Assembly: GCF_023898315.1 (NCBI RefSeq)
Contig: NC_064621.1
Location: 537,561,383 to 537,625,382, forward strand
Direction: 5' to 3'
Source of the DNA: Schistocerca nitens
Taxonomy: Eukaryota; Arthropoda; Insecta; Orthoptera; Acrididae
Length of the DNA stretch: 64,000 nucleotides
This document shows, one piece after another, positions 1 to 11,759 of the stretch. Made by a program: the position numbers and the translations under genes. How positions within the stretch are numbered: the stretch's first letter is position 1; each line of letters starts with the position of its first letter. The notes under the pieces are model-generated. The model saw only the letters and a program-made list of their open reading frames with translations, had not been told where the DNA came from and made no database searches.

Positions 1-790
1 AACCAGAGAAGTGGTGATGTTGGACGCTGGGCTCCCTGGAGCGGAATCGACAATTTAACTCATCCCAAAGACGTTATTTTGGGTTCAAGTCGTGACTCTG
101 GGCAGGTCAGTCACTTTCAGGAATGTTACTGTCCACAGACCATTGCCCCATAGATGCTGCTTCATGACTGGGTGCTCTGTCATGCTCATGTGACCAATCA
201 TAGTCTGCGAACTGTGCCAATCATCGTCTCAGTACTGTTCCTCTATTGAACGCCGTACACAAAGCTCTAGAATATGTGCCCATACGTTTCCGCATTTAGA
301 GGTTTCTTAAGTGCAATAATGGGGCCACATCCTAACCAAAGATAACAGCTCCAGACCCTAATACCACATCCTCTGTACTTCACAGTTGGCACTCCGCATA
401 ATAGCTGGTAACGTTCTCCAGGCATTCACCAAACCCAAACCCTTGCATCGATTAGCCAATCGTACAGCGAGATCCATCACTCCAAACCACACGTTTTCAA
501 TCATCCCTATCCAGTTGCGTCGCTTTTTACACCACCTCAAGGTTCGCTTTGTTTTTTCTACAGAAATTTGTGGCTTACGAGGAGCTGCTCCAACTTGTAC
601 GCTGTTCTTCTACCGAACACTCATTTGCTAGCTGGACTGCAGATAGCACTTTGGAACTCACTGATGATTACTTCCTCTGATTTGAATCGATTTTTTACTA
701 TCACCACGCTACAATGGTCGACGGTCCGTGTCCATCTGCAAAAGAGCTTTGGGTAGTCGTGGTATAACTGTGGTCGACGAGCAGGATGTA
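1..790 (-). pseudogene. Tc1-like transposase relic, cut by the window edge
   Basis: Reading the minus strand, the degraded translation follows a Tc1-like transposase layout. The stretch at 358-540 contains WIGMIENVWFGVMDLA, which matches the region around the first catalytic Asp, though the Asp itself is not preserved. Towards position 1 the translation gives an SPDLNP-like block and then RLWDELN, the usual C-terminal end of the DDE domain. There are many stops and frame changes, so it cannot make protein. The left end lies outside the window and no inverted repeat was found on the right. Assignment to Tc1/mariner rests on motif order and recognition; the exact family is not named. Confidence 0.55.
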
Positions 791-1274
791 GAATCGTACA
801 AAATTTTTGGTAACATTTTTGGGAAACAGCGATGGATATTTTATTTAAAATGACAGTTTTCGGTCTAGTCTTAGGCCATCGTCTGAATAGCACTGTGAAA
901 GATAGAAAACGAGCTAATTACATAAAGAAGGCAGTGACTTAAAATAAGGTAATTTATGCATATTAAAATCGAAGAGTCGTTAGCCATCAGCTGAAGTTGA
1001 CGATGTGCAGAACAGTCAGAAGACCTCAGTTGCTGAAACTGCTCCTGCTCGCTAGGCAGCATTGCGTTACATAAAGCTGGTGAGAGAGTGTTTCTGCTGT
1101 ATGACTTAACCGTCAGCCAATGAGGAACGATTTATATAAATAACGTATTGTTAGAAGAAACAGTTTACCTGAAAGTGAATAAATATAAAAATGGGTGCCT
1201 AGAGGACAGAACAGAACAGACGGTTAAGAATGTTGAGTAACTGTAATAAGATTATTTAAAAATTATTTATCTTA
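791..1274. other. Unassigned spacer
   Basis: Moderately AT-rich DNA between two Tc1-like elements. I saw no convincing coding frame, inverted repeat or tRNA-like box here. Confidence 0.5.
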
Positions 1275-2229
1275 CACTACTGGCCATTAAAATTGCTACA
1301 CCTATAAGAAATACAAATGATAAACGGGTATTCAGTGGACAAATATATTATACTAGAACTTACTTGTGATTACATTTTCACGCAATTTGGGTGTATAGAT
1401 ACTGAGAAATCAGTACCCAGAACAACCACTTCTGGCCGTAACAACGGCCTTATTACGCCTGGGCATTAAGTCAAACAGAGCGTCGATGGCGTGTACAGGT
1501 ACAGCTGCCCATGCATCTTCAACACGATACCACAGTTTATCAAGAGTGGCATATTGTGACGAGTCAGTTGCTCGGCCACCATTGACCAGACATTTTCAAT
1601 TGGTGAGAGATCTGCAGAATGTTCTTGCCAGGGTAGCAGTCGAACATATTCTGTATACAGAAAAGCCCGTACAGGACCTGCAACATGAGGTCGTGCATTA
1701 TCCTGCTGAAATGTAGGGTTTCACAGGTATCGGATGAAGGGTAGAGCCACTTGTCGTAACACATCTGAAATGTAACTCCACTGTTCAAAGTGTAGTCAAT
1801 GCGAACAAGAGGTGACCGAAACGTGTAAGCAATGGCACCCCATACCATCACGCCGGGTGATACACCGGTATGGCGATGACGAATACACGCTTCCAATGTG
1901 CGTCCACCGCGATGTCGCCAAACATGGATGCGACCATCATGATACTGTAAACAGAACCTGGATTCATCCGAACAAATGACGTTTTGCCATTTGTGCACCC
2001 AGGTTTGTCGTTGAGTACACCATATCAGGCGCTCCTGTCTGTGATGCAGCGACAAGGGTAACCGCAGCCATGGTCTCCGAGATGATAGTCCATGCTGCTG
2101 CAAACGTCGTCGAACTGTTCGTACAGATGGTTGTTGTCTTCCAAACGTCCCCATCTGTTGACTCAGGGATCGAGACGTGGCTGCACGATCCGTTACAGCC
2201 ATGCGGATAAGATGCCTGTGATCTCGTCT

Positions 2230-2345
2230 GCTATAGTTCAGTTCTTTTATCTTGGCGGCTCGCGCATGCCCGCCAAGACGCGGGAGATTGCTGCGTTGCC
2301 AAGTTGCAAACGACGCATGCGCCAAGAGAAGCAGTGCCATAGTAT
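2230..2345. repeat. Hairpin-like inverted repeat segment
   Basis: CTATAGTTC at the left is echoed by CTATGGC on the opposite strand at the right, and CTTGGCG...GCATGC on the left pairs with GCATGCGCCAAGAG on the right. The result is an imperfect palindrome of about 110 bp at the left end of the insertion, compatible with a small MITE. Confidence 0.4.
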
Positions 2346-4026
2346 ACTATAGTTCTCAAACTTACGTTTAGGGGGGGGGGGGGGGAGCGCACAGTTTATG
2401 AAGTAAAGCCACCATGGCATCATTAACCTTTTCGCTGCTACAAAGACGTGCTCCCCGAATTCCGCGCTGTGCGCGATTTTGTCATTACTGCACTACTCGC
2501 CTGTGCAGACACATGGTGTTCCCACTGCTTTGACACACTTATCATTCGATTTCTCAAAAACTATTTGGCTCAAAAATTTGATTTTTACATATCTGTTTGA
2601 CTGATACCTTCCCCCCATAAATGACTTAATTTTGTTTCGATGTTCAAAGCAGTTATTGTGCAGCATTAAATGTAGTAAACCATTCCACAAAATTTTGAAG
2701 AGTTTGCAGAGGTAAAAGTCCATAGCGTATACTTTCCGTATGGTCGATTTTAGTTGCCACAATGTTGAGGATGAAATGTGGACAAGGTACCGAAATTTTA
2801 TATAAAATTTACTGTATAACAATATCTCATTTAATTTAAGTACCAGATAGGTGTCGTATGTAATATTGAGAAATATTCCGTCTTTCGCGACTGTAATAAA
2901 AGTTTTATTTATACCAGAGTCATTTCGATTTTTTTCTAAAAAGTTCTAATTAAAACGATGTTGGCAAAGTACACAAAACTGAATTGTGGACGTAATAAAA
3001 CATATAAAAAACTAAAATATATTGTCAGTGAGGTACAGTGCGCAAACAATTTGTGTTTGTCACAACAGACAGCAAAAACTTGCCAAAAAATAGAACAGTC
3101 GACGAAAACATTGAATATGATGATGTTGCCAAAGCAGCAAAGCAATGATTTGCGTCCGACAATCAAGTAGCTCGGCAACGTACGAGCCGAAATTCTGCTC
3201 TAAATAATACTTTTAATACTGTCACAAAAGAATATATCTCAATATGAATAGTAAAACAGCGACTGTGGAAGAGAAGATATACAAACAAAACAGATAACAT
3301 GAATATTGTATGTGTGCCTTTTCATTGTTTTTAATTGCTGTAAAAAGAAATATTGGAGGACAAAATTAGAACAACCGAAAATAGCACTAGAAATTTCAAA
3401 AAATTACATTCAAACGAATAAAAGTCATGAAGGAAGACACTTCGATATTGTATTTAAGTAAAGAAAATATAAAGCACCGAACAAGGTTTGAACTCAGATC
3501 CTCTCCCTTAGCAATTACGCATCTTAACCATTACGCTAACGCAGCTCGCCGTTTACGAGCGCTCCTGGAGGACTTTAACGTGTCACGCAAAATGCGGACA
3601 AACACTGCTGGAATGACTACGAATTACTCACGTTTCGTCGAAGTACAATAGAAAATAAACAATTACTGCTGTGCTTTATTGCAAAAAAGTTCGTGAGAAT
3701 GATACAAACACCTTTCCTTGCTATCGCCTGAATTAGGAGGCTTATTGCTTGTTTGGTTTAATTAATTAATAGGATATGAAGCAATTGGTATAGATAATGC
3801 TTTTTCCAAACTTTCTATAACAGAAAGTCTGCTATCAAGACATTGCTTTTGTTCAATTACTTTATTTATGACTGAACGTTTCAAAAATTGAAGACACTCG
3901 TCCGTGCTCTGCACTGCAGTCGAGCTCTGGCAAAGTCGTTCTCTGTTCATTGGCTGACTGCGTTTTGTGACGTCAGATGCACAGAACTAACCCAAACATG
4001 GCCACCGTCGTAAATGACGCGCACTT
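2234..4026 (-). mobile_element. 1.8 kb insertion of unknown class inside family B copy 1
   Basis: The borders were set by comparison with uninterrupted copy 2; a TA is duplicated (2232-2233 and 4027-4028). The ends do not form obvious inverted repeats. Contents, from 2234: a hairpin-rich 110-bp segment, a 16-nt run of G at about 2371, AT-rich DNA without a convincing gene, and a tRNA-like segment on the minus strand near 3483-3560. A minus-strand ORF at 3762-3950 (starts MNRERLCQSSTAVQ) is not recognised. It may be one non-autonomous element or a stack of several. Confidence 0.55.
3483..3560 (-). repeat. tRNA-like SINE head
   Basis: On the minus strand the segment reads like a tRNA. An A-box-like TAGCGTAATGG is followed about 35 nt later by a B-box-like GAGTTCAAACC, with the spacing expected of a pol III internal promoter. 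No intact cloverleaf was drawn, so this is a tRNA-derived repeat and not a tRNA gene. Confidence 0.5.
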
Positions 4027-4470
4027 TAGTGATACGAGGCCATTGGGATCCAGCACAGGGTTCTGTATTGCCCTCCTGAACCCACGGATTCCATATTCTG
4101 CCAACAGTCATTGGATCTCGACCAAACCGAGCAGCAATGTCGCGATATGATAAACCGCAATCGCGATAGGCTACAATCCGACTTTCATCAAAGTCGGAAA
4201 CGTGATGGTACGCATTTCTCCTCCTTACACGAGGCATCACAACAACGTTTCAACAGGCAACGACGGTCAACTGCTGTTTGTGTATGAGAAATCGGTTGGA
4301 AACCTTCCTCATGTCAGCTCGTTGTAGATTTCGCCACCGGCGCCAACCTTGTGTGAATGCTCTGAAATGCTAATCATTTGCATATCACAGCATCTTCTCC
4401 CAGTCGGTTAAATTTCGCGTCTGTGGCACCTCATGTTAGTGGTGTAGCAATTTTAATGGCCAGTAGTGTA

Positions 4471-4771
4471 TTTCTTGTAGTACCAACTGGTGGAATTAAT
4501 TAATTCATTTACTATGAAATCGGTTATTTAATTAATATTATGTGTGTACAGAGTAAACAAATGGATTTATGTAAAACAATCATCATCTATGGTAAATATG
4601 CCGTAATTGCAAACTGTCTTGACTAATACGAAATTTAGTAGAACAATGACGCGATGAGGACTGATTTTTCACTAATTTCGTGTAATATCGTATCTCCCCG
4701 ATACTGCCTGATCCGGCGCCTCGATGAGGATGCCTGTAAGGCTATGAAAATCGTCACCAATAAAATGAGCT
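4471..4771. other. Unassigned AT-rich spacer
   Basis: Short AT-rich stretch between family B copy 1 and an LTR-like repeat. No gene or clear repeat structure was seen. Confidence 0.4.
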
Positions 4772-5576
4772 TGTAACCTCCCCGCAGAAAATATTAAATT
4801 TAATGGAAATTAGAATGGAGCCACAAAATAATATTAATTAAATAATGAACCATGAACCAAATGTAACCTCCCAACAGAACTAATAATGTCTGGTAAATTT
4901 TATAAGGACAGCAGCGCTGACCTTCGGCCCTATATTCTGAATAAAACAATCAAAAATTCTTACCTCAATAAAACTGCAATTATATCTGCTCTTAATTAGT
5001 AATTTTTCGACACAGTTTCGTGCAATGCTGGCGTATTTCTTTTTTTTTTTTTTTTTTTTTTTATTCTTGGAGCAATGAAAATGCATTGGAAAAATTCTTT
5101 AAATTGAAATGAATGGTTTTCTTTAAAAAAAAGTTACTTTATACTATAAAAATAATTATTGTGGCATTTTTTTCTGAACAAATTAAATTACAATTAACAT
5201 ACATTATTAAATATGTGCAAGGCTGCTTCTTTACCTTCTACAACAATACTCATCGTCCAGAGTCCTGACCAGAGTCGCGAGCAGAGCACACCGCCGACGC
5301 ATACCGACTCCCGCTGACTACTACTCTCCACTCGCTACTAAAGCCGACCGACGACTACCGTGTCCGACTGACTACTACTGTCGACTCGCGTAGACTAGCG
5401 CAGACTAGCGACAAGCAACAACTAACGATAAACTACTCTCTGGTCAGAGATTCTGTCATGGCTCGCCCATCGCCGGCAAAGCATACGTCTTACAACCTTA
5501 CCAATGAATAACCTCCAGGTCACCAACCAATGAAGGCCGCCAGGACGATATTATAAGCGGCGGGCACTTTCTCTTA
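4772..5576. repeat. LTR-like interspersed repeat
   Basis: Starts TGTAACCTCCCCGCAGAA, and a near copy of that start (TGTAACCTCCCAACAGAA) recurs 90 bp later at 4862. It holds a 20+ nt poly-T tract at about 5041 and a stretch rich in CGACTACTAC-type words at 5285-5425. I recognise the sequence as a common Schistocerca-type repeat that resembles an LTR. Only one copy is in the window, so the ends are uncertain; the right end abuts the family C inverted repeat. Confidence 0.4.
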
Positions 5577-5739
5577 CACTGAAGAACCAAAGAAACTGGT
5601 ACACCTGCCTATTATCGTGGAGGGCCGACCACGCAGAAGGCCCACAACACGACGTGACATGGGCTCGACTAATGTCTGAAGTAGTGCTGGAAGGGAACTG
5701 ACACCATGAATTCTTCAGGGCTGTCCATAAATCAGCAAG

Positions 5740-7610
5740 CGTCCGGGAGGGTGGATCTCTTCTGAACAGAACGTTCCAAGGCAACCAAGATATGCTCAAT
5801 AATGTTCACGTCTGGAAAGTCTGGTGGCCAGCGGAAGTGTTTAAACTCAGAAGAGTGTTCCTGGAGCCACTCTGTAGCAGTTCTGGACGTGGTGGGTGTC
5901 GCGTTGCCCAAGTCCGTCAGAATGCACAAGGGACATGAATTGATGCAGGTGATCAGACAGGAGGCTAATGTACGTGTCACCAGTCAGAGTCGTATCATAG
6001 ACGAATCAGGGGCCCCATATCACTCAAACTGCACACGCCTCACACGATTACGGAGCCTCCAGCAACTTTAACAGTCCCCTGCTGACATGCAGGGTCCATG
6101 GATTCATGAGGTTGTCTCCATACCCATTCACGTCCATCCACTCGATACAATTTGAAACGAGACTCGTCCGACCAGGCAACATGTTTCCAGTCATCAACAG
6201 TCCAATGTCGGTGTTGACGGGCCCAGAAGAGGCATAAAGCTGTCGTACAGTCGTCAAGGGTACACGAGTGGGCGATCGACTCCGAAAGACCATATCGATT
6301 GTTTCGTCGAAGGGTTCGCACGCTAACACTTGTTGATGGCCCAGAATTGAAATCTGCATCAATTTGAGGAAGAGTTGCACTTTTGTCACGTTGAACGATT
6401 CTCTTCAGTCGTCATTGGTCCAGCTTGAAACGTCCCCTTAGGAAAAATTATACATGACTGTGCTTATACTGACACACAATATTTTTAGCGCAACGCAATC
6501 TGACTTTCAAAAATCCCTACAAAAGAATTGCCGTGACTAACATTAACCTATACCTTTCACAAATCACTCACCTCACAAAAATCTTCTTTACTCAAGCTAC
6601 TGTAGTACAGCGAGCGCCAGTACTGCCAGCTAAATAAAAGATTCAAACTACTGAAGGCACTAACTAGTGATAGGCATAGTTAGCAAATGAAAGATTTTGA
6701 TAGAGAAAACAATGTATCTACCTTAATAGTGTTCAAAAGTCATAATATATATAGCAGTTCATGACATCCAGTCTTACAAATTTCAAAACCCCGCCATTTC
6801 TCTCCTCACATCCACCACTGCTGGCAGCTCACCAACTGCGCAACGCTACGCGCTGTTAACATCCAACTGTCCAACACTACAATGGCAGACAACAATGCAA
6901 GCTAGCCACAGACTGCCCACAGCACAGCCAGTGATTTCCATACAGAGCACTATGTGGCGTTACCAATATAAAAACCTAAACAGTCTACTTACATAGCCCC
7001 CATGCTCCCCACAAAAAGTTTTACAAATTGTTTTGGGCACTGGCCAATACATATTTGTTAAAAATTTTTTCACAATTACAATAACAAAGAAATCAAATGC
7101 ACACACGTATTGATACAATGTTGGTCAAAAGCTAAAATTTTCTCACAGTCCATAAAGACAGTCCTGATCATTCATCACAGTAAAATAGCAGTGTTTTTCT
7201 CAAAGTCTGAGCAGTAAAAGAGAATGCACACGGAAGTAGTGGATTTCCATGCAGTCTTGAAGAAGTAGTGTTGTCCTTCCAACGGAAAGACAGTGCTGAC
7301 TCTTGACATGCAGACAGGTAATGGGCCACAACAGACCAAACCCACAGCAGAGTCAGTCGAAGTTTTACCAATATAAAAACCTAAACAATCTACTTACAAG
7401 CTGTTGCAGGATCTTTTTCCGGACGCAGCGGTATCGGAGATTTAATGTTTTGTCGGATTCCTGATATTCACGGTACACTCGTGAAATGGTCGTACGGGAA
7501 AGTCCCCACTTAATCGCTGCATCGGAGATGCTGTGTCCCACCGCTCGTGCGCCGACTATAACACCACGTTCAAACTCACTTAAATCTAAATAACCTGCCA
7601 TTGTAGCAGC
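5740..7610 (-). pseudogene. Tc1-like transposase of family C copy 1
   Basis: Minus-strand pieces, in order: an N-terminal helix-turn-helix (7430-7605, with LSEFERGVIVGARAVGHSIS); a catalytic block with WSDESRFKLYRVDGREWVW (6040-6321); and a C-terminal block with FPDVNIIEHILVALERSV (5732-5980), which carries the Glu. Frame changes between the pieces and a 973-bp insertion break the gene. The second Asp region is not clear. The role would be transposition of family C. Confidence 0.75.
6426..7398. mobile_element. Internally deleted LTR retrotransposon with AGCT target duplication
   Basis: The insertion begins TGAAACGTCC (6426) and ends CTTACA (7398), flanked on both sides by AGCT (6422-6425 and 7399-7402), a typical 4-bp duplication. 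A 33-bp block, TACCAATATAAAAACCTAAA onwards, occurs at 6961-6993 and again at 7366-7398 with one mismatch. The first would be the end of a 568-bp left LTR and the second the remnant of a right LTR. No gag or pol coding remains. I recognise the sequence as a frequent locust repeat; superfamily unknown. Confidence 0.65.
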
Positions 7611-7747
7611 AGTAACCGATCTAACCACTGCGCCAGACACTTGTTGTCTTATGTAGGCGTTGCCGAACGCAGCTCCGTATTCTGCCTGTTGACGTATCTC
7701 TGTATTTGAATACGCACCCCTATAGCAGATTCTTTGATGCTTCAGTG

Positions 7748-8090
7748 TTGTTAGAGATTAGTTTCGCTTTGCTAGTTCGTGCCGAACCTTACACAGACCT
7801 TTTCATAGCTAGCTCTACCGGCAAACATTCAGTGAACATAGACGCGTGGGGCTGCTGCTTATAGCTATCCTTGGCTGCCATAAGTTGTCAACAGTGTAGG
7901 AGTTCCTCAGCAACACGCTGAGTAAAATATATGTATTTAATGTGCACTTGTGTAAACTAATCTTTTCATTGTCTGTCTTGATTCCTACGAAGACAGATCT
8001 CTTTGGCCACCTTCCGCCCATTTATCATCAACAACGAGGACATAACAGTCGTCTCCTCGGAACACAACGGTTTCCGACTCGCATCATAAC
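7748..8090. other. Unassigned spacer
   Basis: No gene or repeat recognised. Confidence 0.4.
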
Positions 8091-8300
8091 GCAGGGATTT
8101 GTCATTCAAGTGACATCCAATAACTAGCCCACGTCAGAAGTCACTTAGGTCTCGTGAACAATACAGTTTACTGTCACACTTCTCTACTGACAACACAATA
8201 GTCCCCATGTCGTATTACACTGCCAGGTCCGCTGCTCATGACATCTAGTGGTCAGTTCTGCATTACATAGGGGTATCCAAGTACTTTTGATCAGATAGTG
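8091..8300. repeat. Terminal fragment of a Tc1-like element
   Basis: The segment ends GTACTTTTGATCAGATAGTG at 8300, which resembles the inverted-repeat end of a Tc1-like family I recognise (TTTTGATCA core followed by a TAGTG end). No transposase motif is visible, and no matching left end was found. Confidence 0.35.
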
Positions 8301-8310
8301 TGTTAAAGCT

Positions 8311-8526
8311 CTGTTGCAAAATATTAATAGTATCCTCAAACTTTCCGCAGATTATGCACTTATCTATGTCGAACTGATGATTGGAAAAGGCAACACAAAT
8401 ACTCCATCATATCTTGCTAAGGTTTCAAAATGGTGCAAGGAATGGCATCTTTCTTTAAATATTCAGAAGCGTAAATTTCAGCATTCCACAATAAAACGTT
8501 GTACCCTACGACTACGATATGAATGA
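8311..8526 (+). pseudogene. LINE reverse-transcriptase scrap
   Basis: The 70-residue reading frame contains SADYALIY followed by KVSKWCKEWHLSLNIQK. This resembles the [FY]ADD active-site strand and the following W-rich helix of jockey/I/R1-type LINE reverse transcriptases, although one catalytic Asp is missing. It is a short isolated fragment with no endonuclease. Confidence 0.4.
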
Positions 8527-8977
8527 TTGACACTTAAAATCAGTCAACTCATACTTGGCTGTAGCAATTTTTAGCGATGTAAAGTAGAATGAATGCATAG
8601 TCTCCGGCGTAGGCAAAGAAGGTGGTCCACTTCGGTTCATTGCTAGGATACTGGGCAAATACAACATGTCTACTAAGGAGAGATTCCCCACAAAATATCA
8701 CGCGATCTGTCCGACGATACCGCTCGGTTTCGTGGTACTCAAACGAAATACGATTGTTCCATAGTATTGCTCAGTTGTGGGGGATTCAAAAGAAATGTGA
8801 TTAACAGAGGATGTAAGTATACAAAGAATGACAGCACAAGTGGTCACAGGTTTCTCTGGCCAATGGAAGGGCGTCAGTGCAAAGGCTGAAAAACCAGTAC
8901 TGACAGACGAAGACAGATGGCAACTACCCCCAGAAAGTGCACTTACAAGGTTTCCAGAAATAGCAGAGGATTCCAGG
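8527..8977. other. Unassigned, perhaps LINE-derived
   Basis: Follows the reverse-transcriptase scrap without a visible boundary. Reading frames are short and broken. It may be a decayed LINE 3' region, but I cannot show this. Confidence 0.3.
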
Positions 8978-10045
8978 AATACGAGGGTCATTTCAAATGT
9001 CCTCCACCCTGCGCATGCGCCACCGTTACGGTGACGTGATCAAGTTGAAATTCATGTCAGTTGTGAGCAAAACCTTAGGTGTGACGGTCGTGTATGTATT
9101 TGCTGTTTCGCGTGGGTGTGTCGGGAGTAATTCGGTTTCAAATTGGAAGTTCGACTGCTTAGCTTGGTGGTAAAGTGCTCGCCTCCCACGCAAGCGGGCC
9201 CGGGATCGATTCCCGGTCGGGGAGGAGATTTTCTCTGCTCGGGGACTGGGTGTTATGTTTTCCTCATCATAATTTCATCCGTATTACCGGCGTGCAAGTC
9301 TCCCATGTGGCGTCGACTGAAATAAAACTTGCACTTGGCTGCCGAACTTACCTGGATGGGGCCTCCCGGCCAACGATGGCATACGACCATTTCGATTTTT
9401 TAAAATGGAAGTTCAAACCAAGTCAGAAGTGTTTACATGTAGTGTTCAGCGTTTCTACACAGAATCGAATCCCTACATGGGAAGAACCCAATGGAAATTT
9501 ACAACGCTTTGAGAGAAGTGTGTGGGAATAGTGTAGTGGATCGTAGCATAGTATCACGATGGTCTCCTCGTTTCTGTGAAAGTCGGGTAAGCACTGAGGA
9601 TAACCCATCAACTGCAACAGTGTACACGTCTCAGGTCTTTGTTAATGACATTTGGAGAGAAGATCAATGAAACACATGTAAGGAAATTACATATAAAGAC
9701 CGGAATGTCTGTCAAAATAGGCTGGTTTTACATAATGTTTTGTGCCCGAAAATTCGTCAGAGAGGGCCTGACGTGCTTGCAGCTAGTGTCCTTATTTTGC
9801 AAGACAATGCAAGACCGCATATTGCCCTGCCAGTGACAGAAACGCTCTATATATGTGAATGAGAGATACTTTCTCCACTCACCATACTGTTCTGATATGA
9901 GCCTACCAGACTTTGATTTATTTCCGAAATTGAAGGAACAACTCCTTGGAAAGCGTTTTGAAACAAGTGGTGAAGTTTCCAGTGAGGTGATCCGAATAAT
10001 CAGAAAGCGCAATAATGAAGGTGCCTTATTCGGAATACAGTAGTT
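8978..10045 (+). pseudogene. mariner-like transposase relic (with SINE inserted)
   Basis: Starts near TACGAGGGTCATTTCAAATG, a mariner-type terminal sequence. After the SINE at 9153-9402, the frame gives SVQRFYTQNRIPTWEEPNGN, a mariner helix-turn-helix region. The C-terminal piece at 9855-10043 has HSPYCSDMSLPDFDLFPKLK, the third-Asp block of DD34D mariners. Intervening sequence has stops and shifts. No right inverted repeat was found. Confidence 0.65.
9153..9402 (+). mobile_element. tRNA-derived SINE, type II
   Basis: The tRNA-like head has an A-box region GCTTAGCTTGGTGGTAAAGT and B-box GGATCGATTCCC. The body runs to a T-rich end at about 9402. It is flanked by a 12-bp target duplication ending TGGAAGTTC (9141-9152 and 9403-9414, one mismatch). 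The insertion splits a mariner relic. A related copy is at 55783-56016. Confidence 0.8.
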
Positions 10046-11537
10046 GCAAAAGCACTGAGAAGCTTTCATAGACAAAAATAGAGATTATATTACAGTTTTC
10101 AGAAGACCTTACAGCTGATGCAGAGACCGCGGAAGCAAATTACATGGCGCAGCGAGGCACTGAAACCATCAATTTTAATGCGCTACGTAAGCGACTGGAA
10201 CGGGATGAAGCTTTAATAAATGGTAGTGGTGAAGTACCTTTGCCACAAACTTTACAGTGGTTTGCACAGCACAGATATAGATGCAGATTAGATGTATAAA
10301 CTGAAGAAATGTAGACAGATATGGTGGGAAGTCACTAGACTGAGCTCTACCCAAAAAAGTAAGTGAGGAGTCTCAGACTAAATGAAGTAACGAAAGCATT
10401 TTCTCACAAATGTAGAAAGGACTGAAAAGAGTGTTGATATTTGTTCGCTATCAGCTTTCCTTATAACTAGGATAGACAAACAACAGTCGAGTTTATTTTC
10501 TTTTTCAGACAGCGCGTAATTTCATCTACGACACTGCGCGTCTGCAATAACATCCATGCGTCGGCCGCTTCGCACGTGTACCGGTTAGTCTGCATTGTGT
10601 AATCTTGAAGTGAGCCACGGTTGAGAGAGCAGCATGGTAAAAATGAAGAGAAATTATTATTATTGATGAAACTGACTTTATAATATGCTTTTCAGTATCT
10701 TGACCGGGAGAGAGAAAGATTTTTTGATGGATTTGATGAAGACTTCATAATAAGGTAATAATTTGTTTTCTTTGCTTTAATTGTGAGCGAGCTGTTGCCT
10801 GTACACCGTTAAAACAATTTGGTGTCGAACACAAAACTTTCCCCCTCTTCTTAACTATGTAACACTAGCGAGCGACAATTCAGGAAATATTAACTTAATT
10901 AATGCAATCTTTTGTGATCTTCATTGACCATATATATTTTGTAATACTTCTTTGAACATGACACTTTGCAGTTCTCGATTATAATGAAGATCACTTTTGT
11001 TAAGTGACTTTTCTAAATTGGGCGATATACCTTTTACCAAAGGAAACAACGTTAACACAATTTACCACGTCATCATCAATTTCCCAATCTTTGTCAGTCA
11101 CTAGATAAAGTTTCGAAATTGCAATTTAAAATTCAGATATATTACCTGGACTCATAGCACCCGGAATTCACCTGTAGTTATTTTGCTGCTCAGTAAATGA
11201 GACGTACCTTTTAGTAGGTTTCAATAGGAACAGCAGCTTCCGAAGAACAGTTGCCTTTTCGTTATTCACTGCCACAGATAAGCCATAAGAGAAAAATAAA
11301 AATTAAATTTCATACGACCAGAAATTAGTTAAGGTATTGTCACATTTCGTGTCACAGAAATATAGAAGTATGAAGGCAACTTAGGTAGAATCTGGTTTTC
11401 TTTATTAGGCGATTCAGTACAGATAAGTTCTACTTCGATTCATTATTTGCAGTATATGCAAGTTCTGAAACAAACTTCCAGACAATCCAAGCAAAGTAAT
11501 TTCCTCTGCAAAAATCAATAAATAGAAACTATCGCTA
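10046..11537. other. Unassigned AT-rich DNA
   Basis: About 1.5 kb without a coding frame above background and without recognised repeats. A pyrimidine tract followed by CAG near 10507 looks like a splice acceptor, but nothing around it supports an exon. Confidence 0.4.
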
Positions 11538-11549
11538 TGAATAATAATT

Positions 11550-11747
11550 AGCCGGCCGCGGTGGTCTAGCGGTTCTAGGCGCTCAGTCAGGAACCGCGCG
11601 ACGGCTACGGTCGCAGGTTCGAATCCTGCCTCGGGCATGGATGTGTGTGATGTCCTTAGGTTAGTTAGGTTTAAGTAGTTCTAAGTTCTAGGGGACTTAT
11701 GACCACAGATGTTGAGTCCCATAGTGCTCAGAGCCATTTGAACCATT
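11550..11747 (+). mobile_element. tRNA-derived SINE, type I, full length
   Basis: A complete copy of the commonest SINE in the window. The head GCCGGCCGCGGTGGTCTAGC contains an A-box, the B-box is GGTTCGAATCC, the middle carries GATGTCCTTAGGTTAGTTAG and the tail is GAGCCATTTGAACC. It is flanked by a perfect 12-bp duplication TGAATAATAATT (11538-11549 and 11748-11759). It would be transcribed by RNA polymerase III and copied by LINE machinery. Confidence 0.92.
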
Positions 11748-11759
11748 TGAATAATAATT

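Larger units (their letters stand above)
1564..4240 (-). pseudogene. Tc1-like transposase of family B copy 1 (split and frameshifted)
   Basis: A DDE transposase that would bind the element ends and cut and paste it in the nucleus. The N-terminal helix-turn-helix part (starts MPRVRRRNAYHHVSDFDES at 4240) is separated from the catalytic part by a 1.8 kb insertion. The catalytic part shows CSDESRFCLQYHDGRIHVW around the first Asp and GVSPGVMVWGAIAY in the middle. The second Asp (QQDNARPHVAG) and the Glu (LSPIENVW) lie in other frames after a frameshift. With those frames joined conceptually, 34 residues separate the second Asp and the Glu, the classical DD34E spacing. Non-functional. Confidence 0.82.
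1275..4468 (-). mobile_element. Tc1-like transposon, family B copy 1, interrupted
   Basis: The element is bounded by inverted repeats CACTACTGGCCATTAAAATT at 1275 and its reverse complement ending at 4468, each next to a TA dinucleotide (1273-1274 and 4469-4470), the target site of Tc1/mariner elements. The transposase lies on the minus strand. Comparison with copy 2 at 22670-23975 shows that 2234-4026 is foreign DNA inserted at a TA. Removing it joins the N-terminal coding part (about 4029-4240) to the catalytic part (1564-2232). Confidence 0.88.
5577..7747 (-). mobile_element. Tc1-like transposon, family C copy 1, interrupted
   Basis: The left end CACTGAAGAACCAAAGAAAC follows TA at 5575-5576. 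The right end finishes CTTCAGTG at 7747. Copy 2 (21243-22620) gives the same terminal and internal order. The stretch 6426-7398 is a later LTR-retrotransposon insertion. Confidence 0.8.

Noticed and set aside
10495-10520. Splice acceptor (pyrimidine tract plus CAG)
   Set aside because: No open frame or donor follows at a sensible distance.
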